From NCBI RefSeq assembly GCF_042427745.1, contig NZ_JBHMFA010000032.1: a stretch of DNA of 38,011 nt, one strand, 5' to 3'. How positions within the stretch are numbered: position 1 is the stretch's first letter; each line of letters begins with the position of its first letter. This DNA comes from Algibacter miyuki. GTDB taxonomy: Bacteria; Bacteroidota; Bacteroidia; Flavobacteriales; Flavobacteriaceae. The notes beneath the pieces were generated by a model. That model was given only the letters and a program-made list of their open reading frames with translations, made no database searches and was not told the origin of the DNA. Positions 1 to 7,257 of the stretch are shown here, piece by piece. Made by a program: the position numbers and the translations under genes.

Positions 1-4
1 AAGC

Positions 5-21
5 CAAGAATAAAATTCTTG
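5..21. repeat. Perfect 7-bp inverted repeat beside the tRNA fragment
   Basis: CAAGAAT and ATTCTTG are separated by AAA. It lies just beyond the 3' end of the tRNA-like fragment. There is no T-tract in either direction, so a terminator role is not supported. It could be a recombinase-related site or chance. Confidence 0.4.
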
Positions 22-40
22 ACTTTCCCTGGTTTTACTT

Positions 41-84
41 GTAGCGAGAATGGGGCACGATCCCATGACCTCCGAGTTATGAAC
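41..84 (-). tRNA. 3' half of a tRNA-Met (CAT)-like gene, probable attachment site
   Basis: Read on the minus strand, the segment gives an anticodon loop TTCATAA (anticodon CAT), the 3' anticodon arm CTCGG, variable region AGGTC, a T-arm ATGGG/CCCAT with a 7-nt loop, and a 3' acceptor strand ending TCTCGCTAC. The 5' half (acceptor strand, D-arm, 5' anticodon arm) is missing: identity stops at the anticodon loop, just before the DNA that carries the recombinase gene. Such 3' half-genes are the usual trace of a tyrosine-recombinase element integrated in a tRNA. The T-loop (ATCGTGC) departs from the usual TTCRANY, so the fragment may have drifted. The intact tRNA would lie outside the window. Confidence 0.55.
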
Positions 85-163
85 TTTAAGGAGTGGATGT
101 TAAAAAACTTTAAAACATAACAAAACTCATTGGTTTTTAGTTGTTTAATTATATGTGGTATTG

Positions 164-175
164 TTTGATATCAAA
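164..175. repeat. Perfect 12-bp palindrome between the att-like site and the recombinase
   Basis: TTTGATATCAAA is a perfect palindrome in the short stretch between the tRNA fragment and the recombinase gene. Possible binding site for the recombinase or an accessory factor; no direct support. Confidence 0.4.
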
Positions 176-189
176 TAAAATTAATAAAA

Positions 190-211
190 GTTGTACCTAT
201 GTTGTACCTAA
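190..211 (+). repeat. Tandem 11-bp direct repeat upstream of the recombinase
   Basis: GTTGTACCTAT is followed at once by GTTGTACCTAA. Ten of eleven positions match, in head-to-tail phase. It lies between the tRNA-derived fragment and the recombinase start, where arm-type binding sites of tyrosine recombinases, or sites that control integrase expression, are often found. Confidence 0.5.
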
Positions 212-247
212 AATGTTTATCTTTAGAATATTATAAATTTTAAAAAA

Positions 248-1450
248 ATGTCCTCAGTAAAAGCAGTTCTCAGAACAAAATCGAACTCTCAGAAATTATT
301 CCCTATTGCAATACGGATTATAAAGGATAGAAAAACCTCTTTTTTGTATACAGGGCAGTACATTCATAAGAATCAATGGGACAAAAATAAGGGACAAGTA
401 AAAAAATCGCATCCTGACTCATTAAATATTAATCAGCTAATATTTAAAAAACTTTCAAAAGTAAATAGAGGCTTATTAGAAGCAGAAGTTAAAGATGAAT
501 ATCAGTCATCTATTAATATTAAAAATAAAGTAATTCAAACTCATTCTAGTGATTTTTTTAATGTGGCAGAGATGTATTTAAAGAATATTGCTGATAGGGA
601 TAAATCTCACCAATTGGCTATTGAGTTTAAGAGGATAGAAGTTTTTAAAGTATTTCTTGATAGGGATAAACTTTTTTTCAATGATTTAAACATAGAATTA
701 CTTAAAAAATTTGAAAATCATTTAATTGTTAAGCTAAAATTGTCTAGGCGAACAATGGTGAATTATATGATTACGATTAGGACTATTTTTAATTTAGCAA
801 TAAGAAATTCATTTACCGACATTAAGTTTTATCCATTTGGTAAAGGGAAATATTCTATAAAGTTCCCGGAAACAAAGAAAATAGGACTTAATATTGATGA
901 AATAACTCTCCTAGAAAACATTCAAAACATAACGAAAGCGCAACAATATGCTCTTTCTGTATGGCTTTTGAGCTTTTATTTTGCAGGAATTAGAATTAGT
1001 GATGTACTTCAATTAAAATGGGAAGATTTTTTAGATAATCGTTTGCATTATAGGATGAATAAGAATAACAAACTAGTTTCATTAAAGGTACCAGAAAAAG
1101 TTCAAAATATTCTTAAAAATCTTGAAAGAGATAAAAACTCAACATATTTATTTAAGGAACTAGAAGGTGTTAATCTAAATGACAATAAACAATTAAGAAC
1201 TAGGATAAAGACTGCAACAAGAAATTTTAATAGAAGATTAGAAATAATAGCCGAGAAGGCAGGAATAAACAAAAAACTTAGCATGCATATTGCTAGACAT
1301 AGTTTTGGAAATATATCTGGTGATAGAATTCCGATACAAATACTTCAAAAACTATACAGACATTCTTCTGTAACAACTACAATTTTATATCAGTCGAATT
1401 TTATGCAAAAAGAAACAGATGAAGCTTTAGATAAAGTTATTGATTTCTGA
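248..1450 (+). CDS. Tyrosine-type site-specific recombinase (integrase)
   Basis: A 400-aa protein of the Bacteroidota tyrosine recombinase type, which cuts and rejoins DNA through a covalent 3'-phosphotyrosine. Residues about 1-95 look like the arm-binding domain, about 100-190 the SAM-like core-binding domain, and about 210-400 the catalytic domain. Catalytic residues can be placed: R249 (in GIRISDVLQLKW), H347 and R350 (HIARHSF), H372 (LYRHSS) and the nucleophile Y381, nine residues after H372. All are present, so it should be active. The gene lies 160 bp from a tRNA 3' half and is preceded by direct repeats, which suggests it moved an element that used that tRNA. No excisionase gene is visible. 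The extent of the element is unknown, since only one end is in view. Confidence 0.9.
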   Translation: MSSVKAVLRTKSNSQKLFPIAIRIIKDRKTSFLYTGQYIHKNQWDKNKGQVKKSHPDSLNINQLIFKKLSKVNRGLLEAEVKDEYQSSINIKNKVIQTHSSDFFNVAEMYLKNIADRDKSHQLAIEFKRIEVFKVFLDRDKLFFNDLNIELLKKFENHLIVKLKLSRRTMVNYMITIRTIFNLAIRNSFTDIKFYPFGKGKYSIKFPETKKIGLNIDEITLLENIQNITKAQQYALSVWLLSFYFAGIRISDVLQLKWEDFLDNRLHYRMNKNNKLVSLKVPEKVQNILKNLERDKNSTYLFKELEGVNLNDNKQLRTRIKTATRNFNRRLEIIAEKAGINKKLSMHIARHSFGNISGDRIPIQILQKLYRHSSVTTTILYQSNFMQKETDEALDKVIDF

Positions 1451-1710
1451 GGTCTTTCTAAAAAAAACTTATTTGTCTGATAGAATGAGTAACTATCCAA
1501 ATTTATTTTCTATAAGATTCATAAGGGGAAGTAAAGAGTGTTAGTTTTTTATGCACCACTTCATGTATATTTCTGTAAATAGATAAATTTTGGTTTTATT
1601 TAAGTGAATATGGAAAAAAATATTTGTTCCTAATTTGTTAGAATTAGTTTCATTTGACTTTTGTAATATGTAATAAAGGTATCATGATGAGAGAATAATA
1701 TAATTTTTAT
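1451..1710. other. AT-rich intergenic region without a recognisable gene
   Basis: Between the recombinase and the response-regulator promoter I see no ORF with family features and no RNA gene. It is very AT-rich. It may hold remnants of element DNA, but nothing specific can be supported. Confidence 0.5.
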
Positions 1711-1745
1711 CTTTAGAATAAATTTAGAATTATAAACTAATTTTA
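1711..1745 (+). promoter_or_regulatory. Regulon promoter, copy 1 (response regulator gene; autoregulation)
   Basis: Direct repeats CTTTAGAATAA (1711-1721) and ATTTAGAATTA (1722-1732) are followed by a -7 element TAATTTTA at 1738-1745. Six bases separate the TTTAGAATT core from the -7 element, as in the seven other copies in the window. The start codon of the response regulator follows 20 bases later. The repeats occupy the -33 region, which fits an activator that replaces a -33 contact. Confidence 0.75.
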
Positions 1746-1764
1746 TTGTTTTAAATTTATCACA

Positions 1765-2439
1765 ATGAAATATCTAATAGCCGAAGACGAAATCGATTTG
1801 CAACAATCCATTGTCACGTATCTACAACGTGATGGTAATATCTGTGAAGTAGCATCGGATTTTAGAGAAGCCTCAGGAAAAGCTGCTCTCTATGATTATG
1901 ACGTGATTATTTTAGATATTAATTTGGTCACAGGAAGTGGGTTAGATGTGCTTAAAACTTTAAAGAAGGAAAAGAAAAAAGCTGGAGTTATAATTATATC
2001 AGCAAATAATTCATTGACAGATAAATTAGAAGGTTTAGATTTAGGTGCAGATGATTATATCACCAAGCCTTTTCATTTAGCAGAACTTAATTCTCGTATC
2101 AATGCTGTACTTCGTCGTGGAAAATATGGAGGCGATGAAATTATGGAGTTCAATGAGATTAAAATTGATACAAAATCTAGAACAGCCTATGTAAATAGTA
2201 AAGCAATAGCGTTAACAAGAAAAGAATACGATTTATTAGTGTTCTTTATTTCAAATAAAGGGCGTGTACTTTCAAAAGAAATTATAGCAGAACATCTTTG
2301 GGGAGACGATAGTGATTTATTAGATAATTTTGATTTTATTTACGTGCACATCAATAATTTACGAAAAAAGTTAACTGCTGAAGGTGCTAAGTATATCAAA
2401 ACAGCTTATGGTAGTGGTTATAAATTTATAGAAGATTAA
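1765..2439 (+). CDS. OmpR/PhoB-family response regulator
   Basis: A 224-aa two-component response regulator. The receiver domain (about 1-115) has the acidic pocket E7-D8, the phospho-acceptor D51 (IILDINL), S79 and K101-P102 (TKPF). A linker leads to a winged-helix DNA-binding domain (about 130-224) with LTRKEYDLL and the closing YGSGYKF hairpin typical of OmpR/PhoB proteins. The sensor kinase gene starts 3 bp after its stop, so the two are one operon. An 11-bp direct repeat lies in its own promoter and before seven other genes at 9226-19335; this is the spacing expected for a tandem OmpR-type dimer. It is therefore the best candidate for control of the envelope block. The inducing signal is unknown. 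Confidence 0.92.
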   Translation: MKYLIAEDEIDLQQSIVTYLQRDGNICEVASDFREASGKAALYDYDVIILDINLVTGSGLDVLKTLKKEKKKAGVIIISANNSLTDKLEGLDLGADDYITKPFHLAELNSRINAVLRRGKYGGDEIMEFNEIKIDTKSRTAYVNSKAIALTRKEYDLLVFFISNKGRVLSKEIIAEHLWGDDSDLLDNFDFIYVHINNLRKKLTAEGAKYIKTAYGSGYKFIED

Positions 2440-2442
2440 TAA

Positions 2443-3693
2443 GTGAATAAAAAAATAAAACTCATAAAAAAAACATCTAGAACATTTCTGCTTACAGGTT
2501 TGTTCTTGGCAATATTGAGTTCTATTGTGTTATATTTTTACACCAAAAATATTTTAGAGAGTGAAGTTGAGGAAGTTCTCTACTCAACAGAGGTAAGAGT
2601 TGAGAGTGCATTAAAAAATGGTACAGAACAATTTGGATTGCCTCCAGTTATTGAGGTGAATAGGGTAGAAACTCTAGGCAGAGAGGTGTTAAAAGACACT
2701 ATAATTTATGATCCTTCAGAAGATGAAATGGAATTGTTTAGGGAGCTTTCAGTCTTCAAAAACATAAACGGAACTAACTATCAAATTACGGTAAGGAATA
2801 TGGTTGTGGAATCTGAAGATTTTGCTTTTGCAATTGTTATCTCTAACGTAGCCATATTTGTATTAGCTTTTATATTTCTGTTTTATTTCAATACAACTAG
2901 AAACCTTAAATTATGGAGCCCGTTTTTTAAAAATTTAGAACAGATGAAAAGGTTCTCACTAACATCAAAAGAACCTTTAAACTTAGTGGATAGTGATGTT
3001 TTAGAGTTTTCAGAATTAAAAACAGAAATTGAAACGCTAACAGATAAAGTAAGGTCAGATTACGAGAGTTTAAAGCAGTTTACAGAAGATGTCTCTCACG
3101 AAATGCAAACACCATTAGCAATCATTCAAGCAAAGATTGATAACCTAATTAACGAACAAGAAATAAGTGATAAACAGTTTGAACAGGTAACATCTATTCA
3201 AAAGGATATTCAACGCTTAAAACAACTTAATAAAAGAATTACAACCTTAACTAAAATTGACAATAATCAATTTATAAATATTGAAAATGTCAACCTATCA
3301 GATTTGATAAAGGAAAAGATTGAAAGCTTTAAAGAACTGCAATTTGCAAACCTAGTCTATACTTCAAAAAACGAACTATTTGTTTCTATGGATGCTTACC
3401 TAGCAGACATTCTGATTAATAACTTGGTTTCAAATGCTATAAAACACAGTAAAAAAAATGAAGAGATTACTGTTGTTACTAAAGATAATTTACTTATTAT
3501 TTCAAACTTTGGAGAAAAAGCTTTGGCGCATCCCGAAAATTTATTCTTACGTTTTTACAGAGAATCTAGCGCTAATCAATCCACAGGTTTGGGGCTAGCA
3601 ATTGTTAAGAAAATCTGTGATTTATATGGTTTTAAAATTTCATACCAATTTGAGGTTGATCATCATGTGTTTTCAATAGATTTTTCTGAATAA
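2443..3693 (+). CDS. Membrane sensor histidine kinase partner of the response regulator
   Basis: A 416-aa HisKA/HATPase kinase with a GTG start placed 3 bp after the regulator stop. TM1 is about 14-33 and TM2 about 128-149, enclosing a periplasmic sensor domain of roughly 95 residues. The domain is acidic (for example E41, E43, E44, and the E93-E97 stretch), which could bind metal ions or cationic peptides; that is inference only. H219 in SHEMQTPLAII is the phosphorylated histidine, N327 lies in the N-box (LINNLVSNAIKHS), and the G2-box is STGLGLAIVKK near 380-390. All catalytic motifs are intact. It should phosphorylate D51 of the neighbouring regulator. Confidence 0.92.
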   Translation: MNKKIKLIKKTSRTFLLTGLFLAILSSIVLYFYTKNILESEVEEVLYSTEVRVESALKNGTEQFGLPPVIEVNRVETLGREVLKDTIIYDPSEDEMELFRELSVFKNINGTNYQITVRNMVVESEDFAFAIVISNVAIFVLAFIFLFYFNTTRNLKLWSPFFKNLEQMKRFSLTSKEPLNLVDSDVLEFSELKTEIETLTDKVRSDYESLKQFTEDVSHEMQTPLAIIQAKIDNLINEQEISDKQFEQVTSIQKDIQRLKQLNKRITTLTKIDNNQFINIENVNLSDLIKEKIESFKELQFANLVYTSKNELFVSMDAYLADILINNLVSNAIKHSKKNEEITVVTKDNLLIISNFGEKALAHPENLFLRFYRESSANQSTGLGLAIVKKICDLYGFKISYQFEVDHHVFSIDFSE

Positions 3694-3797
3694 TAGAGGT
3701 ATAGTTTGGTTATTGTAAAACCGTAAAATTCACTTATAATAATGCTTGTTATTTAATTGTCGAAATGAAAAGACGAAACAGAACATGAACATTAATT

Positions 3798-4211
3798 ATG
3801 GAAACAATAGAACAAGTATTTGAGTCAAAAAATATACGTCTTACAGCAATGCGTATGTTAATATATAAGTTTCTTACAGAAAAAGAAGTCGCTGTTACAT
3901 TGAGTGATATAGAAAATGCATTTGAGAAAGCAGAAAGGACAACCTTGTATAGAACCATAAAAACTTTTGAAGAAAAAGATATTGTACATCAAATAGATGA
4001 TGGAACAGGAATCACTAAATACGCATTATGTGAGAAAGGTTGTAGTTGTGAGATTGAGACAGATTTACATTTGCATTTTCACTGCAATAACTGTAATGAA
4101 ACCATATGCTTAACAGAGCATAAAATTCCACAAATTAAAGTGCCAGAAGGCTTCGTTTCTGAAAACGTAAACTTGGTGGTTAAAGGTATTTGTGATAAGT
4201 GTAGTGGTTAA
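3798..4211 (+). CDS. Fur-family metal-dependent transcriptional regulator
   Basis: A 137-aa winged-helix repressor of the Fur/Zur/PerR family. The N-terminal half (about 1-80) has the recognition-helix segment RTTLYRTIKTFEEK. The C-terminal half has the histidine cluster H91/H93/H95, then C96-x2-C99 and C132-x2-C135, which form the structural zinc site. A further C78/C82/C84 group precedes it. The subclass (Zur, Fur or other) cannot be decided by eye; beside mercury and zinc/cadmium genes a Zur-like role is plausible. It is transcribed alone, 105 bp after the kinase gene and 182 bp before arsR, and its promoter lacks the regulon repeat. Confidence 0.85.
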   Translation: METIEQVFESKNIRLTAMRMLIYKFLTEKEVAVTLSDIENAFEKAERTTLYRTIKTFEEKDIVHQIDDGTGITKYALCEKGCSCEIETDLHLHFHCNNCNETICLTEHKIPQIKVPEGFVSENVNLVVKGICDKCSG

Positions 4212-4311
4212 GAAACTTACATTTACTACATTCTATTTTATATTTTTTAGCCGTTCCCAACACATATATCCAACGCTCTAAAAATCAAAATAGTTAAAAT
4301 TCACAACTATA

Positions 4312-4353
4312 TATTTAAGTATTTGCTTAAATACGTAATTAATTATATGTTTG
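4312..4353 (+). promoter_or_regulatory. ArsR-type operator centred on the -33 element of the arsR-mer promoter
   Basis: TATTTAAG (4312-4319) and CTTAAATA (4326-4333) are perfect 8-bp arms around TATTTG. That centre contains TTTG (4322-4325), a -33 element. After 20 bp comes TATGTTTG (4346-4353), a full match to the Bacteroidota -7 consensus TAnnTTTG. A repressor on the palindrome would hide the -33 element. The arsR start codon follows at 4394. Confidence 0.65.
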
Positions 4354-4393
4354 TTCGACAAAGCAAATATCTTTAATAAAAATATATACACAA

Positions 4394-4765
4394 ATGAAAT
4401 TAGAAATAACCTGTACAAGGGCGGAAGCCAACCATAAGCAGTTACAAAACTGTATGGAGACATTGGATAATATGGAAGGGAGTTTTCAAAAAATGACAAA
4501 ACTTTTATCAATTGCCGGAAGCGATGTAAGATTGAAAATTCTTTATTTATTGAATTTAGAAAATGAATTATGCCCTTGTGATTTAGCAGATATTCTAAAA
4601 ATGAGTGTTCCTGCGATCTCACAACATATACGTAAAATCAAAGATGCAGGAATAATCAATTCAAGACGAGATGGTCAAACGCTTTACTACTCATTGAATA
4701 AAGATGAAACAGAGATATTTAGTAGCATTTTTAAATCTATAGAATTAATTAGAAAAACAGCATAA
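4394..4765 (+). CDS. ArsR/SmtB-family metal-sensing repressor of the mer genes
   Basis: A 123-aa winged-helix repressor. The first ligand helix has ELCPCDLADIL with C60 and C62, the CxC metal or metalloid site of the ArsR type, followed by the recognition helix SVPAISQHIRKIKDAG and a beta-wing with RRDGQTLYYSLN. Extra cysteines C7 and C20 in the N-terminal tail could complete a thiolate site as in CadC-like sensors. It precedes merTP by 99 bp on the same strand, and a palindrome overlaps the -33 element of its promoter, so it most likely represses arsR-merTP-merA and is released by Hg(II) or another soft metal. In Proteobacteria this post is held by MerR; an ArsR protein in this role is known elsewhere. 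Confidence 0.88.
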   Translation: MKLEITCTRAEANHKQLQNCMETLDNMEGSFQKMTKLLSIAGSDVRLKILYLLNLENELCPCDLADILKMSVPAISQHIRKIKDAGIINSRRDGQTLYYSLNKDETEIFSSIFKSIELIRKTA

Positions 4766-4864
4766 TTTATAAAGAAATGAAACGAGCATGTTATGAATTT
4801 TCTTACACCGTAAGGGAGTTAATAGCGAACTGCATGTGACCGTTAAAAATCAATAAATATAAAC

Positions 4865-5476
4865 ATGAAAACAGAAAAAACATCAAAAAATGCAGCATAC
4901 ACAGGTTTATTTGCTGCTGTAGCAGCATCATCTTGTTGCATACCACCTGTTATAGCATTAATAGCTGGCGTTGGAGGAAGTGCGTCTGCCCTATCTTGGA
5001 TGGAACCATTTAGACCCTATTTAATTGGTTTAGCTATAGTCGCAATTGGCTATGCCTGGTATAATTATTTAAAACCAAAAAGTGCCGATGATTGTGGTTG
5101 TGAAGTTGATGCAAAACCAAAATGGTTTCAAACAAAAGGATTTTTAGTTGGTATTACTTTGTTTGCAACGGTTTCAATTGCTTTCCCTTATTATGCTCAT
5201 ATTTTTTATCCTGATAATAAGAAAGAAGTGGTTATAGTCAATCAATCCAATATTCAAACATTAAATTTTGATGTTAAAGGGATGACTTGTACATCTTGTG
5301 AAGAACACGTTAAACACGCAGTTAATGAGTTAGAAGGTATTGTAAATATCAAGGCTTCCTATGAAAAGGCAAACGCAGAAGTGGAGTTTGATAATACAAA
5401 AACGACTAAAGAGAATATAGAAAAAGCAATAAACTCAACAGGATATAAAGTAATTAATAAAGAAAAAAATGAGTAA
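4865..5476 (+). CDS. merTP: MerT-MerP fusion, mercuric ion uptake protein
   Basis: A 203-aa inner-membrane protein that brings Hg(II) into the cell for reduction. The MerT part (about 1-125) has three predicted membrane helices, the first with the mercury-binding C24-C25 (SSCCIPP), and a cytoplasmic loop with C77 and C79. The C-terminal part (about 130-203) is a heavy-metal-associated domain with GMTCTSCEEH (C142, C145), equal to periplasmic MerP. Fusion of the two is typical of Bacteroidota mer operons. Its 3' end overlaps the merA start by 8 bp, which implies translational coupling. Confidence 0.9.
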   Translation: MKTEKTSKNAAYTGLFAAVAASSCCIPPVIALIAGVGGSASALSWMEPFRPYLIGLAIVAIGYAWYNYLKPKSADDCGCEVDAKPKWFQTKGFLVGITLFATVSIAFPYYAHIFYPDNKKEVVIVNQSNIQTLNFDVKGMTCTSCEEHVKHAVNELEGIVNIKASYEKANAEVEFDNTKTTKENIEKAINSTGYKVINKEKNE

Positions 5477-7148
5477 TAAAACAATAAATTTAAACATCAA
5501 CGGAATGACTTGCTCTGGGTGTTCATCACATATTGAAAAAGATTTAAACGTTAAAGACGGAATTGTAAGTAGCTCCGTAAATCATGAAACAGGAGAAGGG
5601 AAATTTGTATATGACACCAATAAGATAAGTAATCAAGATGTTATTAATGCAGTAAACAATATAGGAAATTATTCAGTTATTGAAGATATTGAAAAGGAAG
5701 ATTGCTGTATTACAAATGCCAAAGATTATGATGGGCAGCATAAATTCGATTTAATTGTTATTGGTGGTGGTTCAGCAGCATTTTCAGCAGCCATAAAAGC
5801 GGAAAGCATTGGTTTAACTATTTTAATGGTAAATGATGGATTAGATTTTGGAGGAACCTGTGTCAATGTTGGCTGTGTACCTTCTAAAAATTTGATTAGA
5901 GCTGCCGAAACAGTATATCATGCAACACATTCTAATTTTAAAGGAATTAAACCAAAAGGTGTTGAAATTGATTTTACGCAAATTATAAAAGACAAAAAAG
6001 CATTAGTTGCCACATTACAACAACATAAGTATATGGATGTGGTAAGTGATTTCAAAAACTTAACAATGCTTAAAGGTTGGGCAGAATTTGTAGATAATAA
6101 AACAATTCTTGTAGATGGAAAAGATACATACACCGCAACTAACATCATTATAGCAACAGGAGCAACAACAAACATTCCTAACATTGAAGGACTAAATAAA
6201 GTAGGCTACTTAACAAATGTATCTTTATTCGATTTAGAAGAAAAACCAAAAAGCTTAACCATAATGGGAGCTGGATATATCGGATTGGAAATTGCAATGG
6301 CATATAACCGTTTGGGAGTAAAGGTTCGTATCATTGAATTTACAGATAGACCATTACGTAGTCAAACCAACGATATTACAGATGTTTTAGAAGCACAAAT
6401 GAAAAGTGAAGGGATTGAAATCCTTCCAAATTTTAGAGCTATTAAATTTGAAAAAGATGGTGATAAAACCATTATTCATTGCAAATGTCCTGATGGTTCT
6501 ACCACTCAAATTATTGAAGAAGGACATATTGTTGTAGCTACAGGTACAAAACCAAATACGTCTAAATTAGGTCTAAAAAATATTGACTTAAAACTGACTG
6601 ATAAAGGACATATTTTAGTTAACGAAAAAATGGAAACTAATATTTCCAATATTTATGCAGTAGGTGACGTAACAAACACACCACCTTTTGTTTATACAGC
6701 AGCAAAAGAAGGAAGTACAGCAGTAAATAACGCCTTTTCATTATCCAAAAATAGTGTGGATTATACATCGTTACCTTGGGTAGTATTTACAGATCCACAA
6801 ATTGCAGGAGCAGGTATGGATGAAGTAGAAGCCGAAAAAAAAGGTATCCCTTTTGAAGTATCTAAATTAGATTTAATTCACGTTCCAAGAGCATTAGCAG
6901 CTCAAGATACCAGAGGATTTATAAAGCTAATTCGCAATACGGAAACGGATAAATTAATTGGTGCAAGAATAATAGCACCAGAAGGAGGTGAACTCATTCA
7001 ACAATTAAGTATGGCTATTAAATTTGGAATTACAGTAAAAGATTTGGCTGAAAGTTTTTATCCATACTTGACACTTGGTGAGGGCATCAAATTAGCGGCC
7101 ATTACTTTTGGAAAAGATGTTTCTAAATTGAGTTGTTGTGCGAGTTAA
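5469..7148 (+). CDS. merA: Mercuric reductase
   Basis: A 559-aa flavoprotein of the disulfide oxidoreductase family that reduces Hg(II) to volatile Hg(0) with NADPH. The N-terminal metal-binding domain (about 1-70) has GMTCSGCSS (C15, C18). The FAD fold starts at VIGGGSAAFSAA near residue 97, and the redox pair is C131 and C136 (GGTCVNVGCVPSK). An NADPH-binding fold (GAGYIGLEIA) follows, then the dimerisation domain. The C-terminal vicinal cysteines C556-C557 (SCCAS), diagnostic for MerA and absent from dihydrolipoamide dehydrogenase, are present. All catalytic cysteines are intact. Confidence 0.96.
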   Translation: MSNKTINLNINGMTCSGCSSHIEKDLNVKDGIVSSSVNHETGEGKFVYDTNKISNQDVINAVNNIGNYSVIEDIEKEDCCITNAKDYDGQHKFDLIVIGGGSAAFSAAIKAESIGLTILMVNDGLDFGGTCVNVGCVPSKNLIRAAETVYHATHSNFKGIKPKGVEIDFTQIIKDKKALVATLQQHKYMDVVSDFKNLTMLKGWAEFVDNKTILVDGKDTYTATNIIIATGATTNIPNIEGLNKVGYLTNVSLFDLEEKPKSLTIMGAGYIGLEIAMAYNRLGVKVRIIEFTDRPLRSQTNDITDVLEAQMKSEGIEILPNFRAIKFEKDGDKTIIHCKCPDGSTTQIIEEGHIVVATGTKPNTSKLGLKNIDLKLTDKGHILVNEKMETNISNIYAVGDVTNTPPFVYTAAKEGSTAVNNAFSLSKNSVDYTSLPWVVFTDPQIAGAGMDEVEAEKKGIPFEVSKLDLIHVPRALAAQDTRGFIKLIRNTETDKLIGARIIAPEGGELIQQLSMAIKFGITVKDLAESFYPYLTLGEGIKLAAITFGKDVSKLSCCAS

Positions 7149-7257
7149 TCCTTATGCTAATAGCTATACATATTTGCAAACATTGCCAACAATGCACTTC
7201 CATTGCACTTAATAAAACAGCATCTTTGAGTGTTATTAATTTTATTATGAAAAAAAG

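Noticed and set aside
221..231. CTTTAGAATAT upstream of the recombinase as a ninth regulon site
   Set aside because: Only one half-site fits; the 11 bases before it do not match, and no TANNTTT element stands at the fixed distance.
4278..4622. 114-aa minus-strand frame over the arsR start
   Set aside because: It overlaps arsR and its operator on the other strand; codon pattern and sequence favour arsR.
4802..4814. CTTAC/GTAAG inverted repeat before merTP as a second ArsR operator
   Set aside because: The arms differ from the palindrome before arsR, and there is no -7 element at a suitable distance.
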